Assembly (NCBI GenBank): GCA_001414485.1
Contig: LLEY01000110.1
Span: forward strand, 142,575-206,574
DNA length: 64,000 nt
Source: Calycina herbarum
Lineage: Eukaryota; Ascomycota; Leotiomycetes; Helotiales; Pezizellaceae
Direction of reading: 5' to 3'
Position 1 is the first letter of the stretch, and every line of letters starts with the position of its first letter. The notes under the pieces are model-generated. The model ran no database searches, was not told the DNA's origin, and saw only the letters and a list, made by a program, of their open reading frames with translations. Below, in pieces: positions 1 through 11,956 of the stretch. The translations under genes and the position numbers were made by a program.

Positions 1-2182
1 TATATAGTGAGATGGGAGAGGATGAGGGATAGAGGGGACATGGAACTTTTTGCTTATTTTTTTGAGGGGGGGGTGGCGCGTGATGCCTGGCACGATGGGG
101 TTGAATTGAGGTTGAATTGAAGATCTCGGGTTTATTTGTTTTTCTTCTTGGGTTTTCGATTTTGAGGCGGTTGAGTTGAGAGGAAATGGAGAAAGAGGAC
201 TGTATGACGAGAAGGCATCACTCGTTAGATTCTGGCTTACTTGTTAGCCTCCAGCTTACTCGCTTATTAGCAAGTTACTTATCAAATATATCAAATATAT
301 CAATTATTATTATTTGATTCACTGTTGCTTGTTTGCTTGTACTGACAATCACAAGAGCGCTTGTTCTATGGCGCGAAATGGGAGGTTAGAGACGTTGGAC
401 TTTGAAAGTGCAAAAGATGTCTATTAGTAGTGCGTGACAAGAGTTGGGGGCGGAAAGGGGAGGTGATGAAGGTTGGGTAAGGTGAGCTACTAGTTGGCGA
501 GTAAACTGCATTCCACATTGGGGCTGAAAATGCACGAGTAAGTCGTGAGTAAGCTACGCATAAGCCACGAGTAAGCCATGAGCAAGTAACCTATCAAAAA
601 TGGCGAGTAAGCTGCGAGTAAACCACGAGTAAGCCACGAAACGAATAAGCCAAGCTCCACATTTGAGGGCCTGAAAAGAAAGCACGGGGTTAGATGCCCC
701 AAAACGTCGATTTATTATCTGAATTCTTTTGGGATAGTGGGGGGATTATGTTTCGGGGAATGAGCTTACATTTTGTGCTACAAGGTAAAAGTATTCAATT
801 GGAGAGATTGCTTGGTTACAGGCTGCGAGAAAAACCCCACGACGCCGAATGGCACGACTTATATCAAGATGAGCCAAGAATAAGATCATGGGAAACCGAG
901 GCGGTCACTACCAGCAGAGTCGAGCTCGAAGAACCCATATAGTCATTAATTTATGATCATCTAACCGACCTCGGAAACTTGGAAGTGCAGCTCGACGACT
1001 TTTTCCATTCGTTGAATTTATGCTTAGTTCTTTCTTAGCTTGATTTTTGTACAGTTGTTTTAAAGTAGCTACTAGTAGAATGATTCATTTTCACTACAGA
1101 AGTTCAAGATGGTTGAATAAAAGGAGTGATATAAGAAGAGAAAGAGAGGAGAGGAAAGGAAATGGAATTGTTCACCTGCTTCTCCTTTCTCCTTTTTGTC
1201 CCCTCATAAGGCTAAGAAACTTCCTTCTACATGGATATCTATTTATGCTCCCGTGCCGTGTTAAGAAAACCAAAGGATAGAAGAAAATTAGGACTCGCTT
1301 GAGTTCTTAAGGTATTATTACTAGCTGGAACAATTTACTCGATCAATGACTGATGTGAGTTTCGCATTCAAACCAGGAAAGTAAACAAACAATCCTTGGC
1401 TGTTTCAATTATTCTACGAAGAATGGTATCAGAAGTGTTGTTAGAGAAAGTTGGGAAGAGTAGAAAGGATATTTCTTGATTATTCTAAAATTCCATGACG
1501 ACCTAAATCTTCGGCTGTCCTGGAGTTGTTCAAGTTATAAAGGAGTGGGTACAAAAGTGGCCCAGCCGAATGAATTACAGTTGGGTTTTCTGGAACTAAG
1601 AGTATCCCACATAACTTGAAGAGAAAACTATTCGTGATATTTTATAAAAGGCTTCATTATTCAACCCATTCAGAGGTATTCTCAATTCCGGCAAAGCTAG
1701 AGTAAATTGCTCTAATCGTACACGGACATCATACAATCGTCTGTAATTCTTCACACCGTACAGCATGCCCCCTTTCCCAGTCCCTCGGTCTCCAAAGTCT
1801 ACAGTGCAGTTGCAGCGTTCGCTTTCTCTTTCTTGCGAAAAATGCCAGTAGACCACATTCAAGGTGTAGCACAACTGAATTGGATAATTCAAGAACGACA
1901 ATTTTGGGACCTTCCATGGCTACATAGTGTTTCGGTATCGAACCTGTTTTATCCGGAGTTTGGAGACACTGAAATAATTCATCTGCAAAGATTGAAGGTG
2001 GATTCCAGCGAACAAAGTTGCCAAATATTCAGTCAGCTTCAAGCGGCAGACCTCGAAGCAGTTCAATGGGCAAGAGATCTCCGCCAATTGCGAGGACTGT
2101 GCCCTTCTTCAACGCCCTGGGACGTTCCACTCCACAGTAAGACTTGAGCTATACTCGAGTAATCAAATCCATCTGCCCCTCT
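1..2182. other. No confident gene; low-complexity flank
   Basis: I see no convincing gene here. Open frames are under about 105 codons, overlap one another on both strands and show no recognisable domain. The stretch is locally AT-rich with T-runs and holds the short degenerate repeat listed at 495-652. Confidence 0.5.
495..652. repeat. Degenerate short tandem repeat (GAGTAAGCC-type)
   Basis: The motif CGAGTAAGCC/T and close variants (GCGAGTAAGCTG, CACGAGTAAGCC, CATGAGCAAGTA) recurs about ten times at 10-13 base spacing. A few looser copies occur upstream (around 225-275). This is a decayed minisatellite; the frame crossing it on the minus strand is an artefact of the repetition. Confidence 0.6.
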
Positions 2183-2664
2183 TTATCGTCCAACAGCAAC
2201 ATATCCCTGCCCCCCATCCCCAATCCTCGGCCCTGAGGACTCATTCCTCTTCTCCACCACCTTCCTCACAGCCGCCCAGCCCAAAAGTCCTACCGTCGTG
2301 GCAATAAAAGTCAAAACGACAATCTGATCCTTCCTGCTATCTCTCTGGAAACAAGTCGTGAATACATCTTTATCCTCTGCGTTCTTGCAGATGGGCAGTC
2401 TTTGGGAGAGACAGAAGGCTTTGTTACAAATTGTGCAAGAGGCGGAGGGTGCACGGGGGCTTTTGTCGGGCGACGAGGTGGAGGGCGAGGTGTTGGTTGA
2501 GAGGGGGATGATGGTGCTGTTGCTGAAGCATGTGCATTTGCAGAATGAGGGGGGAGCTGGCTGATGTTAGTAGAGAAAGCTTGAAGAGATTTGGAGAACT
2601 TACCACCAGCAAATACTGTTAGAATTAGAGCGCAGAATACGAGTAGTATTGTAAGTCTGGCCAT
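2183..2664 (-). CDS. Small Cys-rich secretory/membrane protein, unknown function
   Basis: Two exons, 2664-2604 and 2556-2183, give 144 residues. The donor is GTAAGT; the second of two close AGs (CAGCCAG) is the acceptor that keeps the frame. The protein starts with a clean signal peptide or anchor (residues 1-20, MARLTILLVFCALILTVFAG). A luminal Cys-rich stretch (C-K-C-T-C) follows, then a Ser/Thr/Pro linker, a second Cys set (C-T-I-C-x4-C, two more Cys), a hydrophobic helix near residues 98-116 and a basic tail. This suggests a single-span or double-anchored protein of the secretory pathway. I recognise the architecture as fungal-conserved but cannot name a function. Frame continuity across the intron and the Cys spacing are the main support. 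Confidence 0.7.
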
Positions 2665-3014
2665 GGCTGTGGAGGAGTTGAGAAAGTATCGAAGTTCCTA
2701 GGCGGTTGTAGTCTTTCCCGTTGTTGGTAGGGGTGCGCCTTAATATTAGAAAAAGACGATAAACCGGATCAATTCCTGGGAGCCAGAATTTAACAAAAAT
2801 AAAAGGCTTTTAACAAGGCGTTGTAAACTTGTCGGTGCTGTCGCAACCTTGAAGGTCGCAAGCTGCGATCGATGCAATTGTGGATCTGGCCCGAGCTTCC
2901 ACGCTAGAGCAGGAATAGCTAGTCCCAACCTTCCCTTTCACAGAGCAGCATCAGGAGATCCAAAAAAGTTCCAGGTCGACAAAGATCTGATCCTCAACCA
3001 CCAAACTCCTCAAC

Positions 3015-4373
3015 ATGCGTCGAATATCGAGAATCAACAGGTCAATTGACCTTTTAGCCCCAAAACCTACACGAACCCCCGCACAATACCTCTGCGTAAC
3101 ATGTCGACATCAAGCAAACACCTTCTCGACATCCACCCCAAAAGCTAAGAAGGATCCATTCTTTTCCACCGACGGCTTCCGGAAACGGATATGGGGTACA
3201 GATCAGCCACCAGGACAGAAAGATCCGTATACCAAGCAAGATAAGAATGAGGTAGCGGAGCAGGAGGGGGAAGAGGCAGCGGGAGAGGTATTAGGAGAGA
3301 GCACATCAACCATCAGGAAGCCCAGGAAAGGAGCGTTACTCGAGTCCACGGGGCCAATTCAAAAATACAAACAGCCAAAGGTTTTGTTTGGAATGGAAGT
3401 TGTTGGAGATGCAGTCCCGGAATTGCGAGAAGACCAAAGCTTTATGGCATTTATACCAGAGACAATCGAGAAGGATCCTGCGGTTTTGGCGGTGGCATTA
3501 CATAGGGCAGTGGTGGAAATATTTGCATTGAAGCAGGCTGGCGTGCCTCTGAACTCTATCTCCAAGGAGAACCCAAGCCACGAGCTAGATTGGACGATGG
3601 ACACTACGATTACCCCAACGGCGAATGGCGCAGCTCTGACATTCCCTGAGAACGATACGCTGCAGTCAATATTGCAAGAGCTTGCGTCACCTCTTAGCAG
3701 CAGTGAAGAAGCACCTGTCGAGCCAACGGAATCCCAAGAAGATGTCGATGCAGATAGATCGCCTGTCGACCCTCTTCACCCAACAGAAACCACCGAACCC
3801 GAAACACCAAAGCCACAACCAACGGAATCTGAGGAGGACGTGGCTGCTGATCGTTCCGAGGAAAATCCACTGGTAAATGCAAAGATGGATTGGGATGTTC
3901 TCAGTACTGATGCGGTTGTTGCGACCTGGGGTACTGGATGGCTCGAGGTACCAATTGAGGACCTCGAAGTCAAGTTTGCTGTAAGAACTACTCCCAAAAC
4001 CTCGCAAAGAACTTTACTAATGGAACACCAGATCATAAAGAGAACCATGCAATTGACTGGTGCTCGATTCCCAGACTCAGCAATTCAATCAGCAAAATCA
4101 GTTGAAAACCTACTCACCCATTTGATCAAACCACCAAAGCCCGCGAAACTCACCGAGGCTCTTGCGCAAAGCCCTGAATTATTGAACTTACCAAACGTCA
4201 CTGTCTCTGCAAGCAGAGTCACATATCACGATAAGGAACGAAAAATTGGTCGACAGAAGCTTGTGAGAGCTGAGTTGATGGCGAGGGGACTTCCTGTTTT
4301 CGCAAATAATGGACGAAGAGTCGTTTGGAAGAATGCTCCTGCGAACAATCAGACCGAGGCAGTCAGCAAGTAA
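3015..4373 (+). CDS. Mitochondrial large-subunit ribosomal protein mL50
   Basis: Intronless, 452 residues. The first ~40 residues are rich in Arg, Ser and Thr and nearly free of acids, as expected for a mitochondrial import signal. A W-G-T-D-Q-P-P-G motif near residue 60 is typical of the fungal mL50 family, a protein of the mitochondrial 54S subunit. The middle third (about 225-300) is an acidic Pro/Thr/Glu-rich insert carrying a short internal duplication, PTESxEDVxADRS, at about residues 237-249 and 270-282. The C-terminal third resembles the conserved domain again and ends in a basic tail. The start was chosen because it lies directly at the presequence and is preceded by a pyrimidine/CA-rich leader; no upstream in-frame alternative is better. 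Product name is by remembered family resemblance. Confidence 0.72.
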   Translation: MRRISRINRSIDLLAPKPTRTPAQYLCVTCRHQANTFSTSTPKAKKDPFFSTDGFRKRIWGTDQPPGQKDPYTKQDKNEVAEQEGEEAAGEVLGESTSTIRKPRKGALLESTGPIQKYKQPKVLFGMEVVGDAVPELREDQSFMAFIPETIEKDPAVLAVALHRAVVEIFALKQAGVPLNSISKENPSHELDWTMDTTITPTANGAALTFPENDTLQSILQELASPLSSSEEAPVEPTESQEDVDADRSPVDPLHPTETTEPETPKPQPTESEEDVAADRSEENPLVNAKMDWDVLSTDAVVATWGTGWLEVPIEDLEVKFAVRTTPKTSQRTLLMEHQIIKRTMQLTGARFPDSAIQSAKSVENLLTHLIKPPKPAKLTEALAQSPELLNLPNVTVSASRVTYHDKERKIGRQKLVRAELMARGLPVFANNGRRVVWKNAPANNQTEAVSK

Positions 4374-5163
4374 GGATACCAGTCGCAAATAGATACCACC
4401 TCGAAAGGTTGGTCTAGGACTTGCCTAGCGAGGAAAGCGGGTCGAGGATATTTCAATGTCTTCATGTATGTTAGAGGTAGGAGATTGCCACGAGAGAGAA
4501 GTGTGAGAGGATGATGGACTTCAAGTTGGACGGGATGCTTAGTTTGCTTGAAACGTGACACGCGAAACGGCTTCGCCCATCCGTTTCTCCTCAAAGCGAT
4601 ATCATTGGTTTAGACATTTAGTCAGCATCTCGGACAAAAAGTGGCAGTAACAATTGAAATCGTAACGCGATGACTTAACAATCACTGATTGTAAAAATCT
4701 AAAATAAATATGAGTAGATGTGCAAGAAATTATTTTATCTTTTTATCGAGCGTTGAGAGTTTTTAAATTGTGTGCGTTGAGTTATGTGCGTTGGTATTTT
4801 TTTCTTGAAGTAATGCTCCCACTTATTTGGGATTATGTTACAGTAGCATTCATTTGAGAAGGACAAGATGAATATCCTGCGACGGAAAGCTTACAATTTC
4901 TTCCTTAGTTACCCTCATGAAGTTGGTCTCTCGTGATTTTTAAAAATTTCTAGATCTTACTGGCGAGTTTCACTTGTTATTTTAGTTCAAAACGTAAAAC
5001 AGAAGTCACAAACAAGAAACTCTCAGAAAGAGGAATTGATTGATGTACTCAAATATGAGCACAATGTAGAGTTCTCACAAACCCATGCGCCCTAACGCCT
5101 ACGCTATGCTCCTCCCTTACCTCCCCGAAACAAACTCCAAACCTCCTTTCCTCCTAGACATGT
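4374..5163. other. Intergenic, no gene seen
   Basis: AT-rich 3' flank of the mL50 gene and of the minus-strand gene ending at 5164. No frame worth calling and no repeat seen; it holds transcript ends of two convergent genes. Confidence 0.5.
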
Positions 5164-6202
5164 CTACTCATGATCGGGTTTGTTTTGGGTCTGTGTAGAA
5201 GTAGCAGAACTAAAATTCGGAAGTTAGATCTAGTAAGCTAATCCAAGGTTAAACTTACTGTGATTGACCAAGGAAAGGTGGACGCTCTTCACTGGTTCCA
5301 GGTTTTCCCGGGGACGATTTTGGTGAATTAGCGGTTGTAAGTTGTTGAAATAAGAGCTGACCAGGAGTGCTTTGAAGTGCCTGCGAAGAGAGTTAAGTAT
5401 ATACTCGTAAGAGCCTAAACAGAATAGTCACTTACAGCCAGGAATCCCTTGTTCTCCTTACGCTGGGCGTCATTCTCCTTGCGCTGTGCCCCATTCTCCT
5501 TGTGCAGTGTCTCAAAAGCCTGAGAAGAGAGTTAGATATTCGTAAATAACTGAACAAAATAGTCACTTACAACTCGGTGTTCCTTAGCCTGTGACAAGAG
5601 AGCCTGGGAAGAGAGTTAGATATTTATTCGTAAATAACTGAACAAAATAGTCACTTACAACTCGGTGTGCCTGGTTCTCTTTGTGATGTGCGTCAAAAAC
5701 CTAGGAGGAGAGTCAGCTATACTCTTATTAAGAAGGCAATAGAATAGCAATTTACAGCCCATAGGACTCCAGTGATAACAAGACCTGTGCTAACAATGGG
5801 TATAGCACGACCTAAACCTTTCGTAACAGGTGTGACGTTTTTGGCGTGAATGGATAACTTGGCTCCGAAGCCCCCTGCATCGACCTCTGCAATACACTTT
5901 TCGGTGAGTTGCTCCGTTCTCTTACTTAAACGCATTGCAGCTCGCATAGCCTGAGTGAATATTGCTTTAGCGGAGCTTCTATTTCTGGTCTCGAGGCCTT
6001 TACGAAACAGATGGTCTAACTTGATGTTCGTTTCGATAGCGTGTTGTTGTAAATTTTGTAGGTGGGCGAGGACCGATTGTGGGTTATTTTGGCTTGGAAG
6101 CGGTGACATCGTAGGCTTCTTTAATGGCTTTTGGGCATGGGCCACTTTTTGCTTAGCCAAAGCTGGATTTCCGGCTACGTTATCTGGACTAATGAAAGCC
6201 AT
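5164..6202 (-). CDS. Hypothetical protein with TM helix and duplicated exon-intron modules
   Basis: Six exons: 6202-5756, 5700-5659, 5603-5571, 5519-5436, 5380-5259, 5209-5164 (257 residues). Every intron has GT and AG ends and the total frame closes exactly. Exon 1 encodes a basic N-terminus, a helical region and a hydrophobic segment at about residues 133-149 (IVSTGLVITGVLWA), probably membrane-spanning. Exons 2-4 are tiny, phase 0-0, and encode related charged peptides (HKENQAHRV, AKEHRV, then HKENGAQRKENDAQRKEN), likely a short coiled coil. Exon 5 is Pro/Ser-rich. Introns 1-4 are 51-55 bp and obviously related to each other (see separate entry). I do not recognise a family. Without splicing of intron 5 the protein would end one residue earlier than the exon 5/6 junction, so the last exon is less sure. 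Confidence 0.68.
5381..5755 (-). repeat. Tandem exon-intron modules (four related introns)
   Basis: Introns 5755-5701, 5658-5604, 5570-5520 and 5435-5381 share the plan GTAAGTGACTATT...ACGAATA...CTAACTCTCTTC.CAG. Introns 2 and 3 differ by one 4-base gap and one substitution; introns 1 and 4 are more diverged but align end to end. The exons between them are also related (KEN/HRV-type peptides), so whole exon plus intron units have been duplicated, in phase 0. Confidence 0.85.
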
Positions 6203-6949
6203 GGATACAGTGCGTTGCTGTTTCTGGAAGTTGTTGCTAGGTTTGTTTGCTTGTTTCTTTTACGTGTCTGAACAGCTTATTTAAAGAAGTAAAGTAATGC
6301 ACGGATCATCTACCCACGGACCAACTATACTTGAACAGAGAAACACATAAGAGAGTTTTCATTATAACCTTTCTTTAAGTCCTAGACCTAAGAAGAGGTT
6401 GTCAAACAATTATTCACTCTTCTTTAGTATTAGTAATAGTATTCGGAATAATTCACTACTACGATAAGATTTTTGGAACGCAGTTGAAGACATACGTATA
6501 CCACTTGAATCTAATTCCTAAATCGAAATACTACTCTTCTGATCCAGCAACAATGTATCTGCTTAACTAAACCCTTCGTTGCCGCGTGTTCTCCAAATAT
6601 GTCTTCAGATTCAGCCCCTCGTTAGCTAATTTCACTTATTTAAAGATGCGAAAATGGTTTTTTTATGCTTAATAATTCGCTTCCCGTTTTCTATAAGCAA
6701 GAGACCTAGTCTAATATATATTTAGTAGACGCTGGCAGAATACTATACGCAGTTTGATTTGGTGTAGCAAAAATTAAGATTTAACACGGAGAGATGTTCA
6801 GAGAATTAAGCTAATACATAGCCAGCGTACGATGAACAGGTGTAGACCTCAACTCTCTACCCAAACATTCTCGACAAGTAAGAACCCCACCCATTCCCAA
6901 ATTTCTCCTTCTCTCTTATCATCCTCTCGTCAGTTGAAGTAAGATCCTT
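6203..6949. other. Intergenic, no gene seen
   Basis: AT-rich, likely the promoter of the minus-strand gene starting at 6202 plus the 3' flank of the zinc-finger gene. No supported feature. Confidence 0.5.
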
Positions 6950-7243
6950 CTATTTTTGACCCTTTTGATCGCTCTTTGCTGAAGCGGCGGAAGCACCTGG
7001 AGAAGAGGTAGTGTTTGAATTTTGTGTCGCAAACGCTAGCGTAGACTGATGACAAGCCATGCAGTATAGGTGGTACATCGACATATGTTTTGCGATCTCT
7101 AGCCTTGAGACGAATGATTGATGAGGATTACACTTCGTACAGACGAAGTGTTTCTCCATGTAATGCTTGTCGAAGTCCGACTTTTCTCGATATTTCCCGC
7201 ATTCCGGGCCCCCAATCTCGCATGTAAGCATGTCATCAACCAT
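6950..7243 (-). CDS. Small zinc-finger-like protein
   Basis: Single-exon 97-residue frame. It has Cys/His spacing like paired C2H2 fingers: first C-x5-C...H-x4-H (about residues 8-31), then C-T-K-C...KH-x4-H (about 35-58), then an unpaired C-x2-C (about 61-64). The C-terminal 30 residues are Ala/Ser/Lys-rich and disordered. A nuclear or RNA/DNA-binding role is possible but only inferred from the spacing. The gene lies just before a repeat island, and the trailing C-x2-C without matching His suggests that a third finger has been lost. It could also be the remnant of a longer zinc-finger gene. Confidence 0.55.
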   Translation of the reverse strand: MVDDMLTCEIGGPECGKYREKSDFDKHYMEKHFVCTKCNPHQSFVSRLEIAKHMSMYHLYCMACHQSTLAFATQNSNTTSSPGASAASAKSDQKGQK

Positions 7244-7631
7244 GGTCAGAGCAATTTTCAGTAAAGTTCACTTCAGTATTTGGTTCAAACTATGAAGCTG
7301 ATTTACTGCAAAGTACACTAATCACACCCGTGAAGAATAAAAATGTAACAGACTGGGGCTGAAGCTGTCTTAAATAGAAATTTACTCTTTTTGCTATGAC
7401 TTGCCTCAGTTTGCTAAATTCCGTAGAAACTTATAACACCTGCTCTTATGATCATCATCAGCTGATTAGAAGGTTAGGTCAGCCTTATCCCTTCTAATGG
7501 TGCAGTGATCAAGAAAAACATAAACCGAAAGTGGGTTTTTTTGAGCTGGAAACAGCATTTTATACGATCTTGGGTATTTAATGTACTATAATGAGGTTGA
7601 TGCGGTTAAAAAGTTTCTATTTATCCCATTC
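7244..7631. other. Promoter flank and edge of repeat island
   Basis: Upstream of the small zinc-finger gene. No gene seen; the transition into TA-rich repeat sequence begins at about 7632. Confidence 0.5.
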
Positions 7632-8126
7632 AGACTCAGGAGGTTCTAAAAAAAACGTGCACTTAAAATGGATGCTTTTGTATAGAGGTCGTTAGCAACA
7701 GTTGCGACAATAGTTCCCCTAAAATTTTAAGTGCTTCCTCTAAAATTTTAGCGATATCTACCTATCTTAACTAAATAATAAATTTAATTAAAATATTAAA
7801 TATTCTTACTTATTAAAGTATTATAATTAGTAATACTTATAGTAAGGCACTTATTAGAATATTCTACTAAACATAGCTTTATAAATTTTTTATTTATTTA
7901 TAGAAAAATCTATTAAAGTACTAGCTACTAACTAAGCTATACGTGAGCTATAAACTCTATAAAGATATGTTTATATAAAAATAAAACTTTGTTTAAGATA
8001 TATCTAAGAGAGAGACTATACTAGTCTCTGCTTAATAATTAAATATAAAAGATAAAAGTTTAAGATAAAAAGTGTCTATTATATAACTCGGCGTACGACC
8101 GGAGGACTACTCTTTTTAGAGAGGAG

Positions 8127-8455
8127 TGTGACAAACCTAATCTGCTAGCTCTCTAGTAGTTATCCTTACCTATAGTATACACAGGTGTAGCGGATAATCA
8201 GAGAAGTAAGAGGTAGTTTAATTAAAGATCTAAAGCTATAGAAGAGAAGAGAAGGAAAGAGGAGACTTCTAGAGGTCTTATAATATAGAGATAGCTAAGG
8301 AATCGATAAGTTATAGGAATATCGATCTGTTTATAGAAATAGTTCCTAGCCTAGGTAGGAATAGTTCTAGGCTAGGCTAGGAATAGCAGGCTTTGTAGAC
8401 GCCGGCGAGCAGCCGTACGCGAGTTACGTGCTCGACGGTGGCTAGGTCTGTAATA
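8127..8455 (-). repeat. LTR (3' LTR of gypsy copy 1)
   Basis: 329 bp, begins TGTGACAAACC and ends TAATA, a C-to-T change of the usual TAACA end. Pairs with 14040-14368. Confidence 0.9.
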
Positions 8456-11400
8456 TTACTCCCTCTTTTAAGTAGAGCTCGCCTGCGAGCTCTAAACCTA
8501 CTACTTTATAAGTAATTTATCCTCGTTCTTATAATATTCTAGCTCGTCTATACTATCTTCCCAGCTCTATAACTATTCTGCTAAGTACCTAGGAGGCCCT
8601 AGGAGAGAAGGATTTAGAGTGTAAAACTCTTAAAGCTTATACGAGCAGCTTATAAAGTCAGAAGCTAGGTACTAGGCCGGGTCTAGCTCGCTTTATACCT
8701 ATTGAACCTGGTATTATAATTTTCTATAATAGTCTCTAGAGGCTAGTACTTAGTCTATATCCTATTCGTTATACCTGTTAACTATAATAGGCAGTCCTGG
8801 TTCCTATAGCTAGCCTAGTAGCGGATTGTTAAGAGCTTTACAAAGCTTATCTATAGAGATTATAGGCTATATTTTAATTATTAGAGGCAGGTCGATCTAG
8901 AAAGCGTTTCTAACCTTTTCTAAGACTGTATATAGACTAGCTATCTGCTGGTCGAGCTTATAGCTTAGGCGGTCTATATTCCACGTCTTTGTCGATACGT
9001 AGACCTTGTTACCTATAGCAAAGTCTACTAGTCGCCGGTGCTTGTTTGCTTGCTTACGCTGGCGTTTCTAAGCAGCCTCGATTCTCTTACGAGCGGTTTC
9101 CCAGGCGCTATATATACGGGTTACGTACGCAACTGCTTCGTCTCGTGAAAGCTGTTTACAGACGCTTATTAGCTCTTCTAGGCTCTGGTGGACCTAATCA
9201 AAGCTAGTACGTAGTACGTAACTAAGCTCGATTTGTATAAGCAGAAGAGTCGTCGAGTCCTAGAGAAGTGTAGCTTATACGTAGTCTATAATCGGTATTA
9301 GTTTAGACCAGTTATTCTAATAGTAGTTTATAAACAGGCGAAGGCGTTAGTTAATCTACTGGTTTATATTCTTAGTTTAACTGTCGGTTTATATATATAT
9401 AGCCGTAGATAGCTTAATCTTAGTCCCTAGGATCTGGTTAAACTCTTACTAGAACTCTAAGACGAATTACAGACCGCGGTTAGAGACAATAGTATCTAAC
9501 GGTCTATAATAGCGCTATACACAGTCGAGGTAGATCCGCGTAGTCTTTTTTACGTCCGTAGTCTTTAGATAAGGGATAGAGATAGATCTCTTACTTAGCT
9601 AGCAGATAAAGATAATAATTATATCTATCCTAGACTTATTAGAAGGGAATTCCTTAAAATCAACTAATATATATTACTATAGACGATCCAGGATAGGCAA
9701 GAGGTTAAGGAGTCTAGGGAGGCGGTCTCGTAGTACGTAAGAGCGACGGCAGGTCTAGCAGTTATAGACGAATCGTTATATATCTGAATAAAGGTACGGC
9801 TAGTAGTAGCGGTCTGTAACTAGCTTTAGAGTCTTAGATTATCTAGAGTAGGCTACCGAGACTTGATTATAAACCTCGCTTAGTAAGCGTACTTTAAGAT
9901 CGTCGTCCTCGGGTAGGATAAGCCGTTCTTAGTATAGCAGGAGGCTGTTATAGGTTGTCTAGCTAGGGCGTTCGTCCGTATCGTACTAGCGGAGAGCGTT
10001 AAGGCCTATACTCGTACGATTAGCTTATAGGATATCGTTAATTAAGTCGTATAGTCCGTCGGCTACTCTAACAGGTGTAATATCTACGGAAGAGTCTAAG
10101 TCTAGGTCTATAATAATCCGTAAGTCGAGATTCTTAGGCTATAAGAGGACTTATATACGAGTAGATATCTTTATTACTATTTAACTATCTACTTCTTAGT
10201 CCTGGCGAGTAAGGGAATCCGCTCGATTCTAGCTACTAGGCTTATAAGTAAGTAGGAAGTTAAATCGAGAGAGGGTTTTAGCCTAGCGAGCTTGTCGGCT
10301 AGATAAGGCTTTAGTTGTTATAAAGTACTTAAGAGCTTTATAGTCTAAAACGACCTGTACCTGATATAGAGACTCTTCGAGCTTAGGTCTCTAGGCTTCT
10401 AGAGAACGTATAATAGCTAGTATCTCTTTATTATAAATTAAGTAGTTAATCTTAGTAGGTATTATTATCTTAGAGAAGTAAGCTATAGAGTACTACTCTT
10501 AACTCGGCTATAACTGAAGGAGTATACTACTAAGGACGCTATTAGAGGAATCGGTCTTAACTATAGACTCGTATTACGGATTAAAGTATATAAGAAGAGG
10601 TATATTAATAAGCCGGGCCTTTAGCTTAGAGAAGGCGTTCTAATAAGTAGGTATCTACTAAAACAGCTAGTCTTTATAAGTTAGAGCCGTTAACAGGCGT
10701 ACGACTCGTCTATAGTTGAGAATAAACTTCTAGTAGAAGTTATAAAAGCTAAGAAAGGACTAAACACTACGGACTATAATAAGGCGTTCCTAGTTATAGA
10801 TCGTTTCTATCTTTTCTAGGTCTACTTTAATCCTGTTAGTGCTTATATAGAAGCCTAGGTACTTCGTATAAGTAATGTTAAACTTAGATTTCTTAATATT
10901 AGCCTATAAGCCAGCTTTACAAAGCTATAAAAGAACCTTATAGACGTGTTCCTAATAGTCTAGCTCGTTCTTAGAGTAAATAAGAATATCGTTAAAGTAG
11001 GTAGTATAAAAGTCGTCTAAATAGTCGAAGAGTACGTCGTTTATAAACTATTAATATATTACAGGTCTATTAGTTAGTCTAAAAAGTATAACTTTATACT
11101 TATAAGCTTTGTAACAGGTCTAGAACGTTGTTAGTTCCTTAGACTTAGAGTTAATCCGAATCTAGTGAAAAGCTTATTATATGTCTAGCTTTGTAAAGAT
11201 ACGAGCCTTGCCTAGCCGAGCAAGAGTTTCGTTAATTAACAGAAGAGAATACTAGTCCTTATAGGTTAGGTTATTCAGCTTATAGTAATTAATATAGAAC
11301 TGTAGAAAGCTGTTAGACTTCTTAATAAAGAGAATCGAAGCTATAAAGAGAGCTTAGCTAGCCTTAATAAAACCTTTATAAAGGTTCTTAATAAGGTATT

Positions 11401-11956
11401 ATTTTATAGCCCGGAGCTCGTCTGTTAACTAGTAGCGGAGGGAGCTATAGGATAAGTTGTCTACGTTCCTGTTTGTAAGTTCGATTTTATAGTTATATAA
11501 GCGACGAGAGAGAAGAGTATCGGACGTAGCTTTAGAGAAAACGTCTACGAGATCCTAGTAAGCTCTAGAGAGGCTTTCTTAGACCTGTAAGTCGTCTTTT
11601 TAATCTATAAGTTTTTTTTCTATTAAGTAATCGATCTTATAAAGAGAGATACTAAAGGCCGTAGCTTCAGTGTCTTATAAGTTACAGCGATATATAGTAG
11701 TACTGATAATAGCGATGTCTACTAGTAGTAGGTTAAGGCGTATACGTTTCAGGTATACTATAGAGGCTTTATAGATATCTAAACCTATAAGAGCGCGGTT
11801 TATATTTCGTAAGTTGTTTTAATAGTCCTAGTACTCGCTATAACGTACGGCTAGGGGTGTAGTAGGCAGGCGCGCTAGGATCCGAGGGACTAGCAGCTCG
11901 TCGACAAGGCTTATAGACAGTTGTAGGTCTTTCTAGTATTTATATACGACCTGTTC

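Noticed and set aside
495..652. Regular short repeats considered as a CRISPR-like array
   Set aside because: Units are degenerate with no unique spacers, and the organism is a eukaryote; plain minisatellite.
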